Shown: in pieces, positions 55,324 to 63,344 of the stretch
Layout of the letters: each line of letters begins with the position of its first letter
Numbering within the stretch: position 1 is the first letter of the stretch
Assembly (NCBI GenBank): GCA_945871915.1
Contig: CAMBXO010000001.1
Location: 186,001-250,000 of the forward strand
DNA: 64,000 bases
Direction: 5' to 3'
DNA from: Singulisphaera sp. GP187
Lineage (GTDB): Bacteria > Planctomycetota > Phycisphaerae > Phycisphaerales > SM1A02
Program-made: the position numbers and the translations under genes
Notes under the pieces: generated by a model
The model's database searches: none
Told to the model about the DNA's origin: nothing
What the model saw: only the letters and a program-made list of their open reading frames with translations

Positions 55324-57669
55324 TTATGGCGTCTCGGTGGTGCCCTGTGGCGCTTTCGCACCTGCAACAGCCGTCGCGGAAACGCTTTTGAGAAGGCGTG
55401 CTCGCAGTGCAAGCAAGGCCGTTTCAAGTTGCGGATCCGTGCCACTGGTCAGAATTTCATTTGGATCGACTCGCGGCTCCGTCACCGGCTCGCCGGGTTC
55501 TGGAAGCGTGTCAACGGAACTTCGAAGTTCGGCAAGCCGTTCCAATTGATCAGGCGACATGCGAATGCGCAGATCAGGCAACACACCCCAGTCCTTACTT
55601 CCGGGTGCCTTGTGAACCAATCGACCTTTGGTCTGACCTGGTTCAGGTGGAAGAACATAATGCTGCGTGGTCACTTTGACCGCTGCTTCCTTGTTGCGGT
55701 CCTTCAGTGGACTGACTTCCTGCACGCTGCCCTTTCCGAAACTGCGTTCACCAACGATGGCAGCCTTGTCGTACGCCTGCAGGCATCCGCTGAGAATCTC
55801 GCTGGCGCTGGCGGAACTTTGGTTCACAAGAACAACCACCGGCAAATCCTTGAGCGCGGCTCGATTGGTTTCGGCGCGACGGGTGCTGGTGGTTTCGCCA
55901 AATCGGTTCTCGGTGCTGACCAGTTCACCCTCTGGAACCCACAGATTGCAAAAGTCGGTCGCACTGGTGAGTAAGCCGCCCGGATTGCCGCGAAGATCCA
56001 GAACAATTCCATTGAGCGACCGCTGACTTCGCATCTGCTCGATGGCCTTCATGAAATCATCAAAGCTGTCGTCATTGAAACTGGTCAGCCGCACATATCC
56101 GATTCCCATGGAAGGATCGATGTACCAATCCCATGTGGGATCGCCGCGATCGGTCAAACCGCTCTTGCGCCATCCGTTGACGGATCTCATCTTGATGCTG
56201 TCGCGGACAAGAGGAATCTCCAGAGGCTTGGCCTCGCCGTCACGGCGAACGGTAAGCGTGACCACTTCGCCCTTGGGTCCGGTGATCAGATCCACCGCGC
56301 GATTCAGCGACCACCCTGTGGTGCTTTGTCCATCGACGGCAACAATTCGATCTTCCGGCTTTACGCCCGCGCGGGCTGCAGGAGAACCCTCAAGCGGATT
56401 GATCACCATGATGTCGTGCTTTTCGTCGTGGCGAATCAGAATGCCAACGCCCACAAAGTTGCCTTCCACCTGCTGGCGAAAGCGACGCAATCGCTCGGGC
56501 CAAATGATTTCCGAATAGGGATCCTCGTAGCGGCGTGCCAGAACGCTTGTGGCGCCTTCGCCAAATTCATGCAACAACGCGGTCTCTGGAATCGCAACGG
56601 TGGCCTCATTGGCCTTCATGATTCCATTCATGATTTCGCGGTACATCACGGCGTTGGCGGCTTCGGCAGGCACTTCATCCACGCGAGCCTTGGCTTCTTT
56701 GAGCGACTTCAGCCATGCGGTTCGCTTGGCATCGTCGCCGAGTCCTTCGAAAGTCTCCCGGCATTCCGGCGTTGAAGCCAGCAGTGTGAGGGCCGCAAGA
56801 CCGCCGTCAAGCAGCGGCTTCCACCCACCGTTTTCAATGTGTTCCGTGGCGGCCTTTCGAAGTCCCTCTCGCACCATGTAGGGAGTGATGCCGTCGTATT
56901 GTTCTTTCCAATCGTTGGCCGTTGCCGGGCTGAACTCCGGGAACGGTTCGTCAGGATCTTCCACAACGGCTTCCGGATCACTTCGCTTGGACTTGGCTTT
57001 GGCTTTGGCCTTGAGACGTTCTTCCTCGGTTTGCGAAGCCTTGAATCGCTCGCTCTGCAGGCGCCGCAATTCATGCAGCGTGCGAGGTGCATACCCCGCC
57101 AGCAGCATCACTCGACGGCTTGACTCATCCAATTGGTCATCGAGTTTCTCAAAGCGAGCCTGGTCGGCGGTGTCTTCGTAGAGGGCTCTCAATCGAAAGA
57201 GCATTTCCTGTGCCAGAAGCCAATCCGCAGCCTTTTCCGCTTCCACGCGTTGAGCCTGCGCCTTGGCCTCTAATTCTTTCATGGCAGGAGTTGCCAATTC
57301 CGCATTCCAGTCAGCGGCATCAAGCAAGAACTTAAGGTTGGCAGCCGAAATGAGAGCTCGCGTGAGTTGGTTGCTTGCAAGTTCTTTCTGCAACTCTTGG
57401 CGATGCTTGCTGATGGACTCATTGCGTGTGGTCACTTCTTGGGCGCGATGCTTTTGCAGCATGGCAATCGCCTCACGCACTCCCTTGACCGCATCACTGT
57501 CCCCCTCGGGTGCCTGGCTCAATGAGGTGTCGAAGGCCTGCATATCGCCCTTGAGCGCGGCGGCCCACGCTTGGTCACTCCAGGTGGCAACATCGGCGCG
57601 AACCTTCGGCACCGCAGCAAGCAAGCAAACCAGTCCAAGCACGCAACTGATGTGACGCATGCGATGCAT
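55324..57669 (-). CDS. S41-family carboxy-terminal processing protease with PDZ domain
   Basis: Predicted 781 aa with a signal peptide (HISCVLGLVCLLAAVPKVRA). Roughly residues 30-380 are helical with coiled coil and no recognised domain. The PDZ domain follows (GVGILIRHDEKHDIMVINPL to ITGPKGEVVTLTV). The S41 peptidase has GIVLDLRGNPGGLL, the catalytic Ser in SASASEILSG and the Lys in GERSFGKGSVQE. CtpA-like enzymes trim periplasmic proteins; this one has a much longer N-terminal part than CtpA (about 430 aa). Start is the ATG at 57669 or 57660. Confidence 0.88.
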   Translation of the reverse strand: MHRMRHISCVLGLVCLLAAVPKVRADVATWSDQAWAAALKGDMQAFDTSLSQAPEGDSDAVKGVREAIAMLQKHRAQEVTTRNESISKHRQELQKELASNQLTRALISAANLKFLLDAADWNAELATPAMKELEAKAQAQRVEAEKAADWLLAQEMLFRLRALYEDTADQARFEKLDDQLDESSRRVMLLAGYAPRTLHELRRLQSERFKASQTEEERLKAKAKAKSKRSDPEAVVEDPDEPFPEFSPATANDWKEQYDGITPYMVREGLRKAATEHIENGGWKPLLDGGLAALTLLASTPECRETFEGLGDDAKRTAWLKSLKEAKARVDEVPAEAANAVMYREIMNGIMKANEATVAIPETALLHEFGEGATSVLARRYEDPYSEIIWPERLRRFRQQVEGNFVGVGILIRHDEKHDIMVINPLEGSPAARAGVKPEDRIVAVDGQSTTGWSLNRAVDLITGPKGEVVTLTVRRDGEAKPLEIPLVRDSIKMRSVNGWRKSGLTDRGDPTWDWYIDPSMGIGYVRLTSFNDDSFDDFMKAIEQMRSQRSLNGIVLDLRGNPGGLLTSATDFCNLWVPEGELVSTENRFGETTSTRRAETNRAALKDLPVVVLVNQSSASASEILSGCLQAYDKAAIVGERSFGKGSVQEVSPLKDRNKEAAVKVTTQHYVLPPEPGQTKGRLVHKAPGSKDWGVLPDLRIRMSPDQLERLAELRSSVDTLPEPGEPVTEPRVDPNEILTSGTDPQLETALLALRARLLKSVSATAVAGAKAPQGTTETP

Positions 57670-57793
57670 GGCGGCTACAAATTTCAACACTTTGATCAAT
57701 GAGCAGGTTCTTGATGGCATAGGAATGGATTCCAGTTCCCTTTATACTCGCATTCGGTTCAAGCGATTCAGTTGTAAATCTTCGGGTTTTCTG

Positions 57794-58477
57794 ATGCATC
57801 CACTTGATGAGATCAAACTTCCCCCGACACCGATTGGCACGGATCGGGACTTTGAGCGGCTGGCCCTGGCGGGGTCGGAACTCTCCCGGGGTTGCTCTGG
57901 CTGGGTTTTTGTGGTGGTTGGCCTTGTTTCGCTTCCTGGATGGGGCATCCCGATCGGGCTCTTGGCCACTCTTGGTGGGTGGTTTCGAGTCATGGCGCTG
58001 CGAAAGATCGTGGCGGCAAGTGGACCACCTTCCAAAGTGGCTGTGGGTTGCTGGGCGTGGCTCTTGGTGGCGGCTCTGTGGAGCGTCGCAGGAATTGGGG
58101 TGTCCATTGCACTGATCGCCACAAGCATGAATGTGGACATTGGTTGGTCGCTGGTGGCGCGAGATGTGTGGCGGCTGCTTGGAATTGTGGAAATGCTGGT
58201 CGCGATTGGGTGGATTTGCCATGAAGCCCTTCAACGCCGCAGTGCGTGGATTGTGATCGTGATGGCTCTTGCCGTCGTGTGCCTGACCGCGTGCGTCGCG
58301 GCACAGATTCTTCGGGGGCAATCACAAGTGGATTCCCAATCGCAACCGTTGCTCTTTCTTCTCTTTCTCACCGTAATTTTTGGAGGCGGAGTGACCTCGG
58401 TCCTGCTTATTGCCGACGCCGCCAACCGACTTGTGCAATCCATTGCGACCGACACGCTGGATCAGGAAACCCTCTGA
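57794..58477 (+). CDS. multi-pass membrane protein, unknown function
   Basis: Predicted 227 aa from ATG 57794. About five membrane helices (WVFVVVGLVSLPGWGIPIGL, CWAWLLVAALWSVAGIGVSI, VEMLVAIGWICHEAL, IVIVMALAVVCLTACVAAQI, LLFLLFLTVIFGGGVTSVLL). The N-terminus is short and cytoplasmic. No recognised family. It is divergent from the S41 protease. It sits just before the tracrRNA gene, which reads toward it; the tracrRNA terminator separates them. Confidence 0.6.
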   Translation: MHPLDEIKLPPTPIGTDRDFERLALAGSELSRGCSGWVFVVVGLVSLPGWGIPIGLLATLGGWFRVMALRKIVAASGPPSKVAVGCWAWLLVAALWSVAGIGVSIALIATSMNVDIGWSLVARDVWRLLGIVEMLVAIGWICHEALQRRSAWIVIVMALAVVCLTACVAAQILRGQSQVDSQSQPLLFLLFLTVIFGGGVTSVLLIADAANRLVQSIATDTLDQETL

Positions 58478-58540
58478 CAAGAAGGTGATGCGAGCCGTTC
58501 CGGCTGGCTGTGATTGGCTGTCAGCCAGAATTTCGCCCAA

Positions 58541-58663
58541 GAAAAAGAAAACGCTCCTGCCGGTGAAGGAGAAGCGTTTGGGTGGATGCGCCGAAGCGCA
58601 GTGCCGTGCGTCGACGAAAGTCAACTTACTGTGAGTAGCCGACAAGCGCCGCTCAACTACACT
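58541..58663 (-). ncRNA. tracrRNA of the type II-C system
   Basis: About 123 nt on the minus strand. The first 36 nt (58663 down to 58628) form an anti-repeat that can pair with the whole CRISPR repeat: 30 Watson-Crick pairs, 4 G-U and 2 mismatches, with 20 identical bases at 58644-58663. Three hairpins follow: GTTGAC/GTCGAC with loop TTTC (58610-58625), TGCGC/GCGCA with a TTCG tetraloop (58587-58600), and a 10-bp terminator stem (58549-58579) followed by TTCTTTTTC. The order anti-repeat, nexus-like hairpin, terminator is that of known tracrRNAs. It is divergent from cas9. Confidence 0.9.
58549..58579 (-). terminator. intrinsic terminator of the tracrRNA
   Basis: On the minus strand AAACGCTTCT (58579-58570) pairs with AGGAGCGTTT (58558-58549), 10 bp with one G-T pair and an 11-nt loop, followed by TTCTTTTTC. 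It also forms the last hairpin of the tracrRNA. Confidence 0.85.
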
Positions 58664-58668
58664 GCCCA

Positions 58669-58699
58669 AGTGTAACGGGTTGGGGGTTTTGCGTGTCAA
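58669..58699 (-). promoter_or_regulatory. tracrRNA promoter
   Basis: Minus strand TTGACA (58699-58694), a consensus -35, and TACACT (58674-58669) with a 19-nt spacer (TTACAC, one base off, gives 18). The start would fall at about 58662-58663, the first base of the anti-repeat. It lies wholly within the leader of cas9, so tracrRNA and cas9 promoters must face each other in a 70-nt space. Confidence 0.8.
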
Positions 58700-58731
58700 C
58701 CCTCGGGGCATCAATTCTGGAGAACTCAATA

Positions 58732-61700
58732 ATGACGAAGACAACTGCTCCGTGGCGGCTTGGCCTAGATATTGGTTCCTCAAGCGTGGGGTGGGCAGCT
58801 TTAGAGCTTGCATCGAAAAACGGCCAACCATCTGGGATTCTCGGCTTAGGAGCCCGCGTGTTTGATGCTGGAGCAGATGGTGACATTGAATCTGGTAAGG
58901 ACGAGTCCCGGTCGACCAAGCGGCGAGGCGCTCGTCTCCAGCGGAGACAGGGAGAGCGTCGTGTTAGGCGCATGCGCAACTTGTTCAATGAACTTCGTCG
59001 TGCGGGCTTGCTGCCGGGCGTCGGAGCCGCTGATCCGACAGTGATGCACGAGACCATTCGCTCGCTTGACACGCAGTTGCGGCCCTTGTTCGTGGCAGAG
59101 GGCGATCATCGGCAGCATCAACTCCTTCCGTACTTAATCCGCAGTGCTGCAGCAGAGCGGAAATTGGATCCCCATGCAGTCGGGCGCGCGCTCCTGCACT
59201 TAGCGCAGCGTCGTGGTTTTCAATCGAACCGAAAAGAGTCTTCGAAGCAGACCGACGAAAAAGAACTCGGTCCAGTCAAGGAAGGGATTGCAACACTCGC
59301 GGCAATAATGGGCACGAAGACGCTCGGCCAGCATTTCGCGTCACTCGACCCGGAACTTCATCGGATCCGCAACCGATGGACTTCGCGCGATATGTACAAG
59401 GCAGAGTTTGACCAGATCCGCGAGACTCAGAAAGATTTCCTAACGCACCTCGATGACCAAGCCTGGGGCCGCATTCGCGACAGAATTTTTAAACAGCGCC
59501 CTCTGAAGTCGCAGAAGGGCAAGGTTGGCCGATGTGAATTCATCCGCGCGGATCGCCGGGCGCCGATTTGGTTGCCGGAATTCCAACGGTTTCGTCTGCT
59601 CGCTACAGTGAATCACTTGCGCGTACGAACGGCAGAAAAAGAAGACGCGGCCATCACAGTCGCTAATCGCCGAGGGTTCACGGATCGCCCATTGACTGCT
59701 GATGAACGCACAGCGGCCATCCGGATGCTCGAACAACGAGCCGATGTCAAATTGACATCGTTGCGCAAGCAACTCAAGTTATCGGGAACGACGTTTAGTA
59801 TAGAAGAGGGTGGCGAAAAGCAGTTGAAGGGAGACACAACCTCGGCCCGGATGCGAGGCGTGTTTGGTGATCGATGGGACACGATGTCGGCGAATGATCA
59901 AAGTCGGGCGATCACTGATGTGCTCAGCATCGAACAGGACGCGACCATGGCGAGGCGAGGTTGTGAAGTGTGGGCACTCTCAACCGAAGACGCCCAAGCG
60001 TTTGTGAAGGTGCGATTTGAGGAGGGATACGCGAGCCTCGGGCGACGCGCGATCGCACGCCTGCTGCCCCATCTTGAATCTGGACTCTCAATACAGGAGG
60101 CAAGAAAGCTCGCGTTTCCGAATCACTTTGTGGCCTCCGAACGCAAAGGAACACTGGCACCGGTTCGAAAGTCGCTCTACCACTTGCGAAACCCAACCGT
60201 TGAGCGATCACTCACCGAGGTACGCCGCATCGTGAATGAACTGATCAGAATGCATGGGGTTCCCGAGCAAATCCACATTGAACTTGCGCGCGATATCAAG
60301 CGAAGCAAGAAAGACCGCCAACAGATGACGAAGGAGAATCGCTCACGGCAAGCGGAACGCGAAGGGGCTGCGGAGAGAATCAAGGCGTATGTTGGCAATC
60401 CGAGCCGTTCCGACATCGAGAAAGTGCTCCTACACGACGAGTGCGGCGGTCGTTGTCCATATACCGGTCAATCCATTCCGCTGGAGAACCTCTTTTCCGG
60501 ATCGTCTGAGTGGGATGTCGAACACATCATTCCTTTCAGTCGGAGCCTTGATGACTCGTTTGCCAACAAGACACTCTGCAATAGCGATCAGAACAGGTCG
60601 CGTAAGGGAAACCGCACGCCGTTTGAAGCCTATGGCGGCGATCCGGCGAGATATAACGAAATTCTGGCACGGGTTGGCAAGTTTCAAGGTGAACTAGTTC
60701 GGGTGAAATTGACGCGATTTCGGCTCCAGATGGTCGGATCTGAACTCTGCGATGAGTTTTGCAGCAGGCAACTCAACGACACCCGATATGCAGCAAGGCT
60801 GGCGCAGCACTATGTCGAGACTCTGTACGGTGGACTTTCCGACGCAAGTGGTATTCGACGCGTGTTCGCATCTTCGGGGCAAGCGACCGCCATTGTTCGT
60901 CGCGAGTTGGGAATCGTAGGACTGTTACATCCGACTGGAAGTGACATCAAGAATCGCGACGACCACCGACACCACGCAACGGACGCGATCGCGATCGCAT
61001 TGACGAGTCCAGCCATGGTAAAGCGGCTGGCTGACGCAGCGGAGGGTGCGTGGGCCGCAAAGAGACGGCGCTTTCTGCCAATCGAAGCCCCATGGCCACG
61101 GTTCGTAGACGAGGTTGACGCGAAACTTAGGGAGATGGTGGTGAGCCATCGTGGCAGCCGCGTGCTATCAGGCGAATTGCATGAGGCAACGAACTACAGT
61201 GCGCCTATCGGTGGAGACCCGGAACACCGGCATGTCCGAAAACCAATGAGTGCATTTGCCAAGGGGGGCGACATCAATGACATTGTGGACGATGCCGTGA
61301 GGGAAGCCGTCCAGAATCATCTCAACAAGCATGGTGGGAACAAAAAGGTGTTTGCCATCGCCGAGGATCCCCCTCGCATGTTGATGAAAAACGGAACTTC
61401 GGTCGCAATTCGACGAGTGCGTATCCGCGCTTCGCGAGGGACGGTCGTACCGGTTGGAAACGATCGCCGACGGCGTTATGTAGCACCTGGCGCGAATCAC
61501 CACATGGTGATCGTTGCGGTGATTGGTGCCGATGGAAAACCCAATCGGTGGGAGGGTCATGTGGTCACAAGATTGGAGGCTGTTCGTCGTTCTGCGAACA
61601 AGTTGCCCGTGATTCAGCGCGACTGGGGCACAGACCGCAAGTTCTGCTTCACACTTGCGAGTGGGGATATGGTGCGCCTCACAATTGATGGGGAAGGCAC

Positions 61701-61890
61701 GGTGTGGTTGGTTCGCGGGGTATCCGGATCGAGACTCGATCTCACGCCAGATCGAGAAGGGAGACCCGTCACGGTGCTTCGCCAACTCAGAGTTAGTTGG
61801 AAGCCGACGGTCAATACGGCAATGATGCAACATGAGATGCAGCGTCTCGAAGTTTCTGCCTGTGGTGTGGTTCGTATCTGCAATGCCTAA
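58732..61890 (+). CDS. cas9: CRISPR-associated endonuclease Cas9, type II-C
   Basis: Predicted 1052 aa, a compact Cas9. GGAG lies 9-10 nt before the ATG; an upstream GTG at 58693 lies over the tracrRNA -35 and is less likely. RuvC-I is LGLDIGSSSVGWAAL with D13. The Arg-rich bridge helix (STKRRGARLQRRQGERRVRR) is at about 60-90. RuvC-II is IHIELARDIKRSKK with E517. The HNH domain has CPYTGQSIPLENLF and DVEHIIPFSRSLDDSFANKT with H598. RuvC-III is DDHRHHATDAIAIAL with H748 and D751. So all nuclease residues are present. The C-terminal ~300 residues would read the PAM. It overlaps cas1 by 8 nt. Confidence 0.97.
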   Translation: MTKTTAPWRLGLDIGSSSVGWAALELASKNGQPSGILGLGARVFDAGADGDIESGKDESRSTKRRGARLQRRQGERRVRRMRNLFNELRRAGLLPGVGAADPTVMHETIRSLDTQLRPLFVAEGDHRQHQLLPYLIRSAAAERKLDPHAVGRALLHLAQRRGFQSNRKESSKQTDEKELGPVKEGIATLAAIMGTKTLGQHFASLDPELHRIRNRWTSRDMYKAEFDQIRETQKDFLTHLDDQAWGRIRDRIFKQRPLKSQKGKVGRCEFIRADRRAPIWLPEFQRFRLLATVNHLRVRTAEKEDAAITVANRRGFTDRPLTADERTAAIRMLEQRADVKLTSLRKQLKLSGTTFSIEEGGEKQLKGDTTSARMRGVFGDRWDTMSANDQSRAITDVLSIEQDATMARRGCEVWALSTEDAQAFVKVRFEEGYASLGRRAIARLLPHLESGLSIQEARKLAFPNHFVASERKGTLAPVRKSLYHLRNPTVERSLTEVRRIVNELIRMHGVPEQIHIELARDIKRSKKDRQQMTKENRSRQAEREGAAERIKAYVGNPSRSDIEKVLLHDECGGRCPYTGQSIPLENLFSGSSEWDVEHIIPFSRSLDDSFANKTLCNSDQNRSRKGNRTPFEAYGGDPARYNEILARVGKFQGELVRVKLTRFRLQMVGSELCDEFCSRQLNDTRYAARLAQHYVETLYGGLSDASGIRRVFASSGQATAIVRRELGIVGLLHPTGSDIKNRDDHRHHATDAIAIALTSPAMVKRLADAAEGAWAAKRRRFLPIEAPWPRFVDEVDAKLREMVVSHRGSRVLSGELHEATNYSAPIGGDPEHRHVRKPMSAFAKGGDINDIVDDAVREAVQNHLNKHGGNKKVFAIAEDPPRMLMKNGTSVAIRRVRIRASRGTVVPVGNDRRRRYVAPGANHHMVIVAVIGADGKPNRWEGHVVTRLEAVRRSANKLPVIQRDWGTDRKFCFTLASGDMVRLTIDGEGTVWLVRGVSGSRLDLTPDREGRPVTVLRQLRVSWKPTVNTAMMQHEMQRLEVSACGVVRICNA

Positions 61891-62788
61891 TCTCATCCTC
61901 GATCTGTCGCATGATCCCTGTCGACTCGGCGTCGAGGGCGCGTTACTCGTGTTGCGGCGACCCGACCAGCCGGACTTCAGCCACAGGATGGACGAGATCG
62001 CAGCCATATGCGTGAGCCAGCCCGCAGCCACCATCTCATTCAGGGCGCTGGGCGCACTTGCTTCAAACGGTGTCGTAGTCGTGGTCTGCGACGAGCGACA
62101 CGCGCCAACGGGGATGCTTATGCCTCTGTCAACCCACCATGCGCAGACGCCTCGCTTCGCCGAGCAGGCGGCAATGACGCTCCCCGATCGCAAGCGACTG
62201 TGGCAACAAATTGTTCAATCCAAGGTCACTCAGCAGGCACAGGTCCTCAAAGCCGCAAATGGCACAGGGCTGGCTCTCATGGCAATGGTCCCACGCGTGA
62301 TGTCAGGTGATACGACCAACATCGAAGCGACGGCAGCGGCTGCGTATTGGCGTGCCCTAATGGGCGACGACTTTCGACGCGACTACGAGGGCAAAGGAAT
62401 CAACGCACTCCTCAACTACGGATATGCGATCGTGCGTTCAGCTATGTGTAGGGCAATTTGCGCGTCCGGTCTGCACCCTACGCTCGGACTTCACCACCAC
62501 CACCGGGAAAACCCGTTTTGCCTCGCCGATGACTTGATGGAGCCCTTCAGACCGCTGGTGGACTGTGTGGTTTGGCAGATCATGAACACCGATCCCAATG
62601 CCGAACTCACTCCTGAGAATAAGCGGCACATTATCGATTTCATTACCGAGCGTCACTGTGTTGCCAACGAGGAACGCACGCTCTTTGATCTCTGTGCTCG
62701 TACAGCACAGTCGCTCGTTCGAGCGATCCTAGGGACAGACAAACGATTGGACCTACCAGTATGGGATCTCAATGCCAAGCCGAACTGA
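61883..62788 (+). CDS. cas1: CRISPR-associated integrase Cas1
   Basis: Predicted 301 aa, type II Cas1. The catalytic residues fit the family: E148 in GDTTNIEATAAAAYW, His at about 204-205 in LGLHHHHREN and E220 in LADDLMEPFRP. With Cas2 it inserts spacers into the array. The ATG overlaps the cas9 stop by 8 nt (ATGCCTAA), so they are translationally coupled. An in-frame ATG at 61832 would add 17 residues inside cas9 and is unlikely. Confidence 0.96.
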   Translation: MPNLILDLSHDPCRLGVEGALLVLRRPDQPDFSHRMDEIAAICVSQPAATISFRALGALASNGVVVVVCDERHAPTGMLMPLSTHHAQTPRFAEQAAMTLPDRKRLWQQIVQSKVTQQAQVLKAANGTGLALMAMVPRVMSGDTTNIEATAAAAYWRALMGDDFRRDYEGKGINALLNYGYAIVRSAMCRAICASGLHPTLGLHHHHRENPFCLADDLMEPFRPLVDCVVWQIMNTDPNAELTPENKRHIIDFITERHCVANEERTLFDLCARTAQSLVRAILGTDKRLDLPVWDLNAKPN

Positions 62789-63125
62789 ACGACGGAGGCC
62801 GCTCTGTGCGTACCGCATAATGTGGATCTTTGCCATGTTTGATCTTCCAGTCCGGACTCGCGAACAGCGGCGGACGCACTCGCGATTTCGAAAGTTCCTC
62901 AAGCAGGAGGGCTTTGGAAGGATCCAACTCAGCGTCTACGCTAGGCACTGTCCAAATGAGGATCAAATCAATGTCCACATGGCCCATGTGCGAAAGCGGC
63001 TTCCCGAGGAAGGGGAGGTGCGAATGCTCGCTGTCACCGATCGGCAGTTTGGTCGAATGGAGTCTTACTTCGGCTCAAAACGAACCCCCCAAGAAGTCCC
63101 GCCCACACAACTGATGCTGTTTTAG
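62772..63125 (+). CDS. cas2: CRISPR-associated protein Cas2
   Basis: Predicted 117 aa. MWIFAMFDLPVRTREQRRTH holds the conserved Asp of Cas2, followed by FRKFLKQEGFGRIQLSVYAR. The C-terminus is PTQLMLF. It overlaps cas1 by 17 nt. Together with Cas1 it forms the spacer integrase. No csn2 or cas4 follows, which fits subtype II-C. Confidence 0.95.
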   Translation: MPSRTERRRPLCAYRIMWIFAMFDLPVRTREQRRTHSRFRKFLKQEGFGRIQLSVYARHCPNEDQINVHMAHVRKRLPEEGEVRMLAVTDRQFGRMESYFGSKRTPQEVPPTQLMLF

Positions 63126-63137
63126 CCGGAGCAAGCC

Positions 63138-63170
63138 GAAGCAAGTCTCGCGTGTTGCGAGACTTGCTTC
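63138..63170. terminator. perfect 14-bp hairpin between cas2 and the array
   Basis: GAAGCAAGTCTCGC (63138-63151) and GCGAGACTTGCTTC (63157-63170) with a GTGTT loop. It lies 12 nt after the cas2 stop and 6 nt before the first repeat on the plus strand. No T tract on either side. It may end both the cas mRNA and the minus-strand crRNA transcript, or mark the array end for the integrase. Confidence 0.6.
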
Positions 63171-63176
63171 GTCACT

Positions 63177-63344
63177 AGTGTAGTTGAGCGGCGCTTCTCA
63201 GCCCCCCACAGCGTGTTAGACCCGTTCAGTGGGAGCGGAACAAGTGTAGTTGAGCGGCGCTTCTCAGCCCCCCACAGCGCACTGCACTGCTTGGTGCTGG
63301 AACCGCATAGTGTAGTTGAGCGGCGCTTCTCAGCCCCCCACAGC
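63177..63344 (-). CRISPR. CRISPR array, 3 repeats and 2 spacers
   Basis: Three identical 36-bp repeats lie at 63177-63212, 63243-63278 and 63309-63344, with two 30-bp spacers (63213-63242, 63279-63308). Read on the minus strand, each begins GCTGTGGGGGGCTGAGAAG and ends CTCAACTACACT. This direction is set by the tracrRNA, whose anti-repeat pairs along the whole repeat, and resembles repeats known from II-C systems (start GCTG, 3' end TACNCT). The repeat farthest from cas2 (63309-63344) runs into the trpE/pabB coding end. Spacer targets cannot be found here without a search. Confidence 0.97.

Noticed and set aside
58628-58663. Degenerate stray CRISPR repeat
   Set aside because: Four of the six differences from the repeat keep G-U pairing in the RNA duplex, and a promoter and terminator flank it, so an anti-repeat explains it better.
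58628-58700. tracrRNA on the plus strand upstream of cas9
   Set aside because: The plus strand matches the repeat itself in crRNA direction, so it could pair only if crRNAs came from the plus strand. Promoter, hairpins and T tract all fit the minus strand.
58693-58731. GTG start adding 13 residues to Cas9
   Set aside because: It lies on the tracrRNA -35 and lacks a ribosome-binding site, while the ATG at 58732 has GGAG and begins just before RuvC-I.
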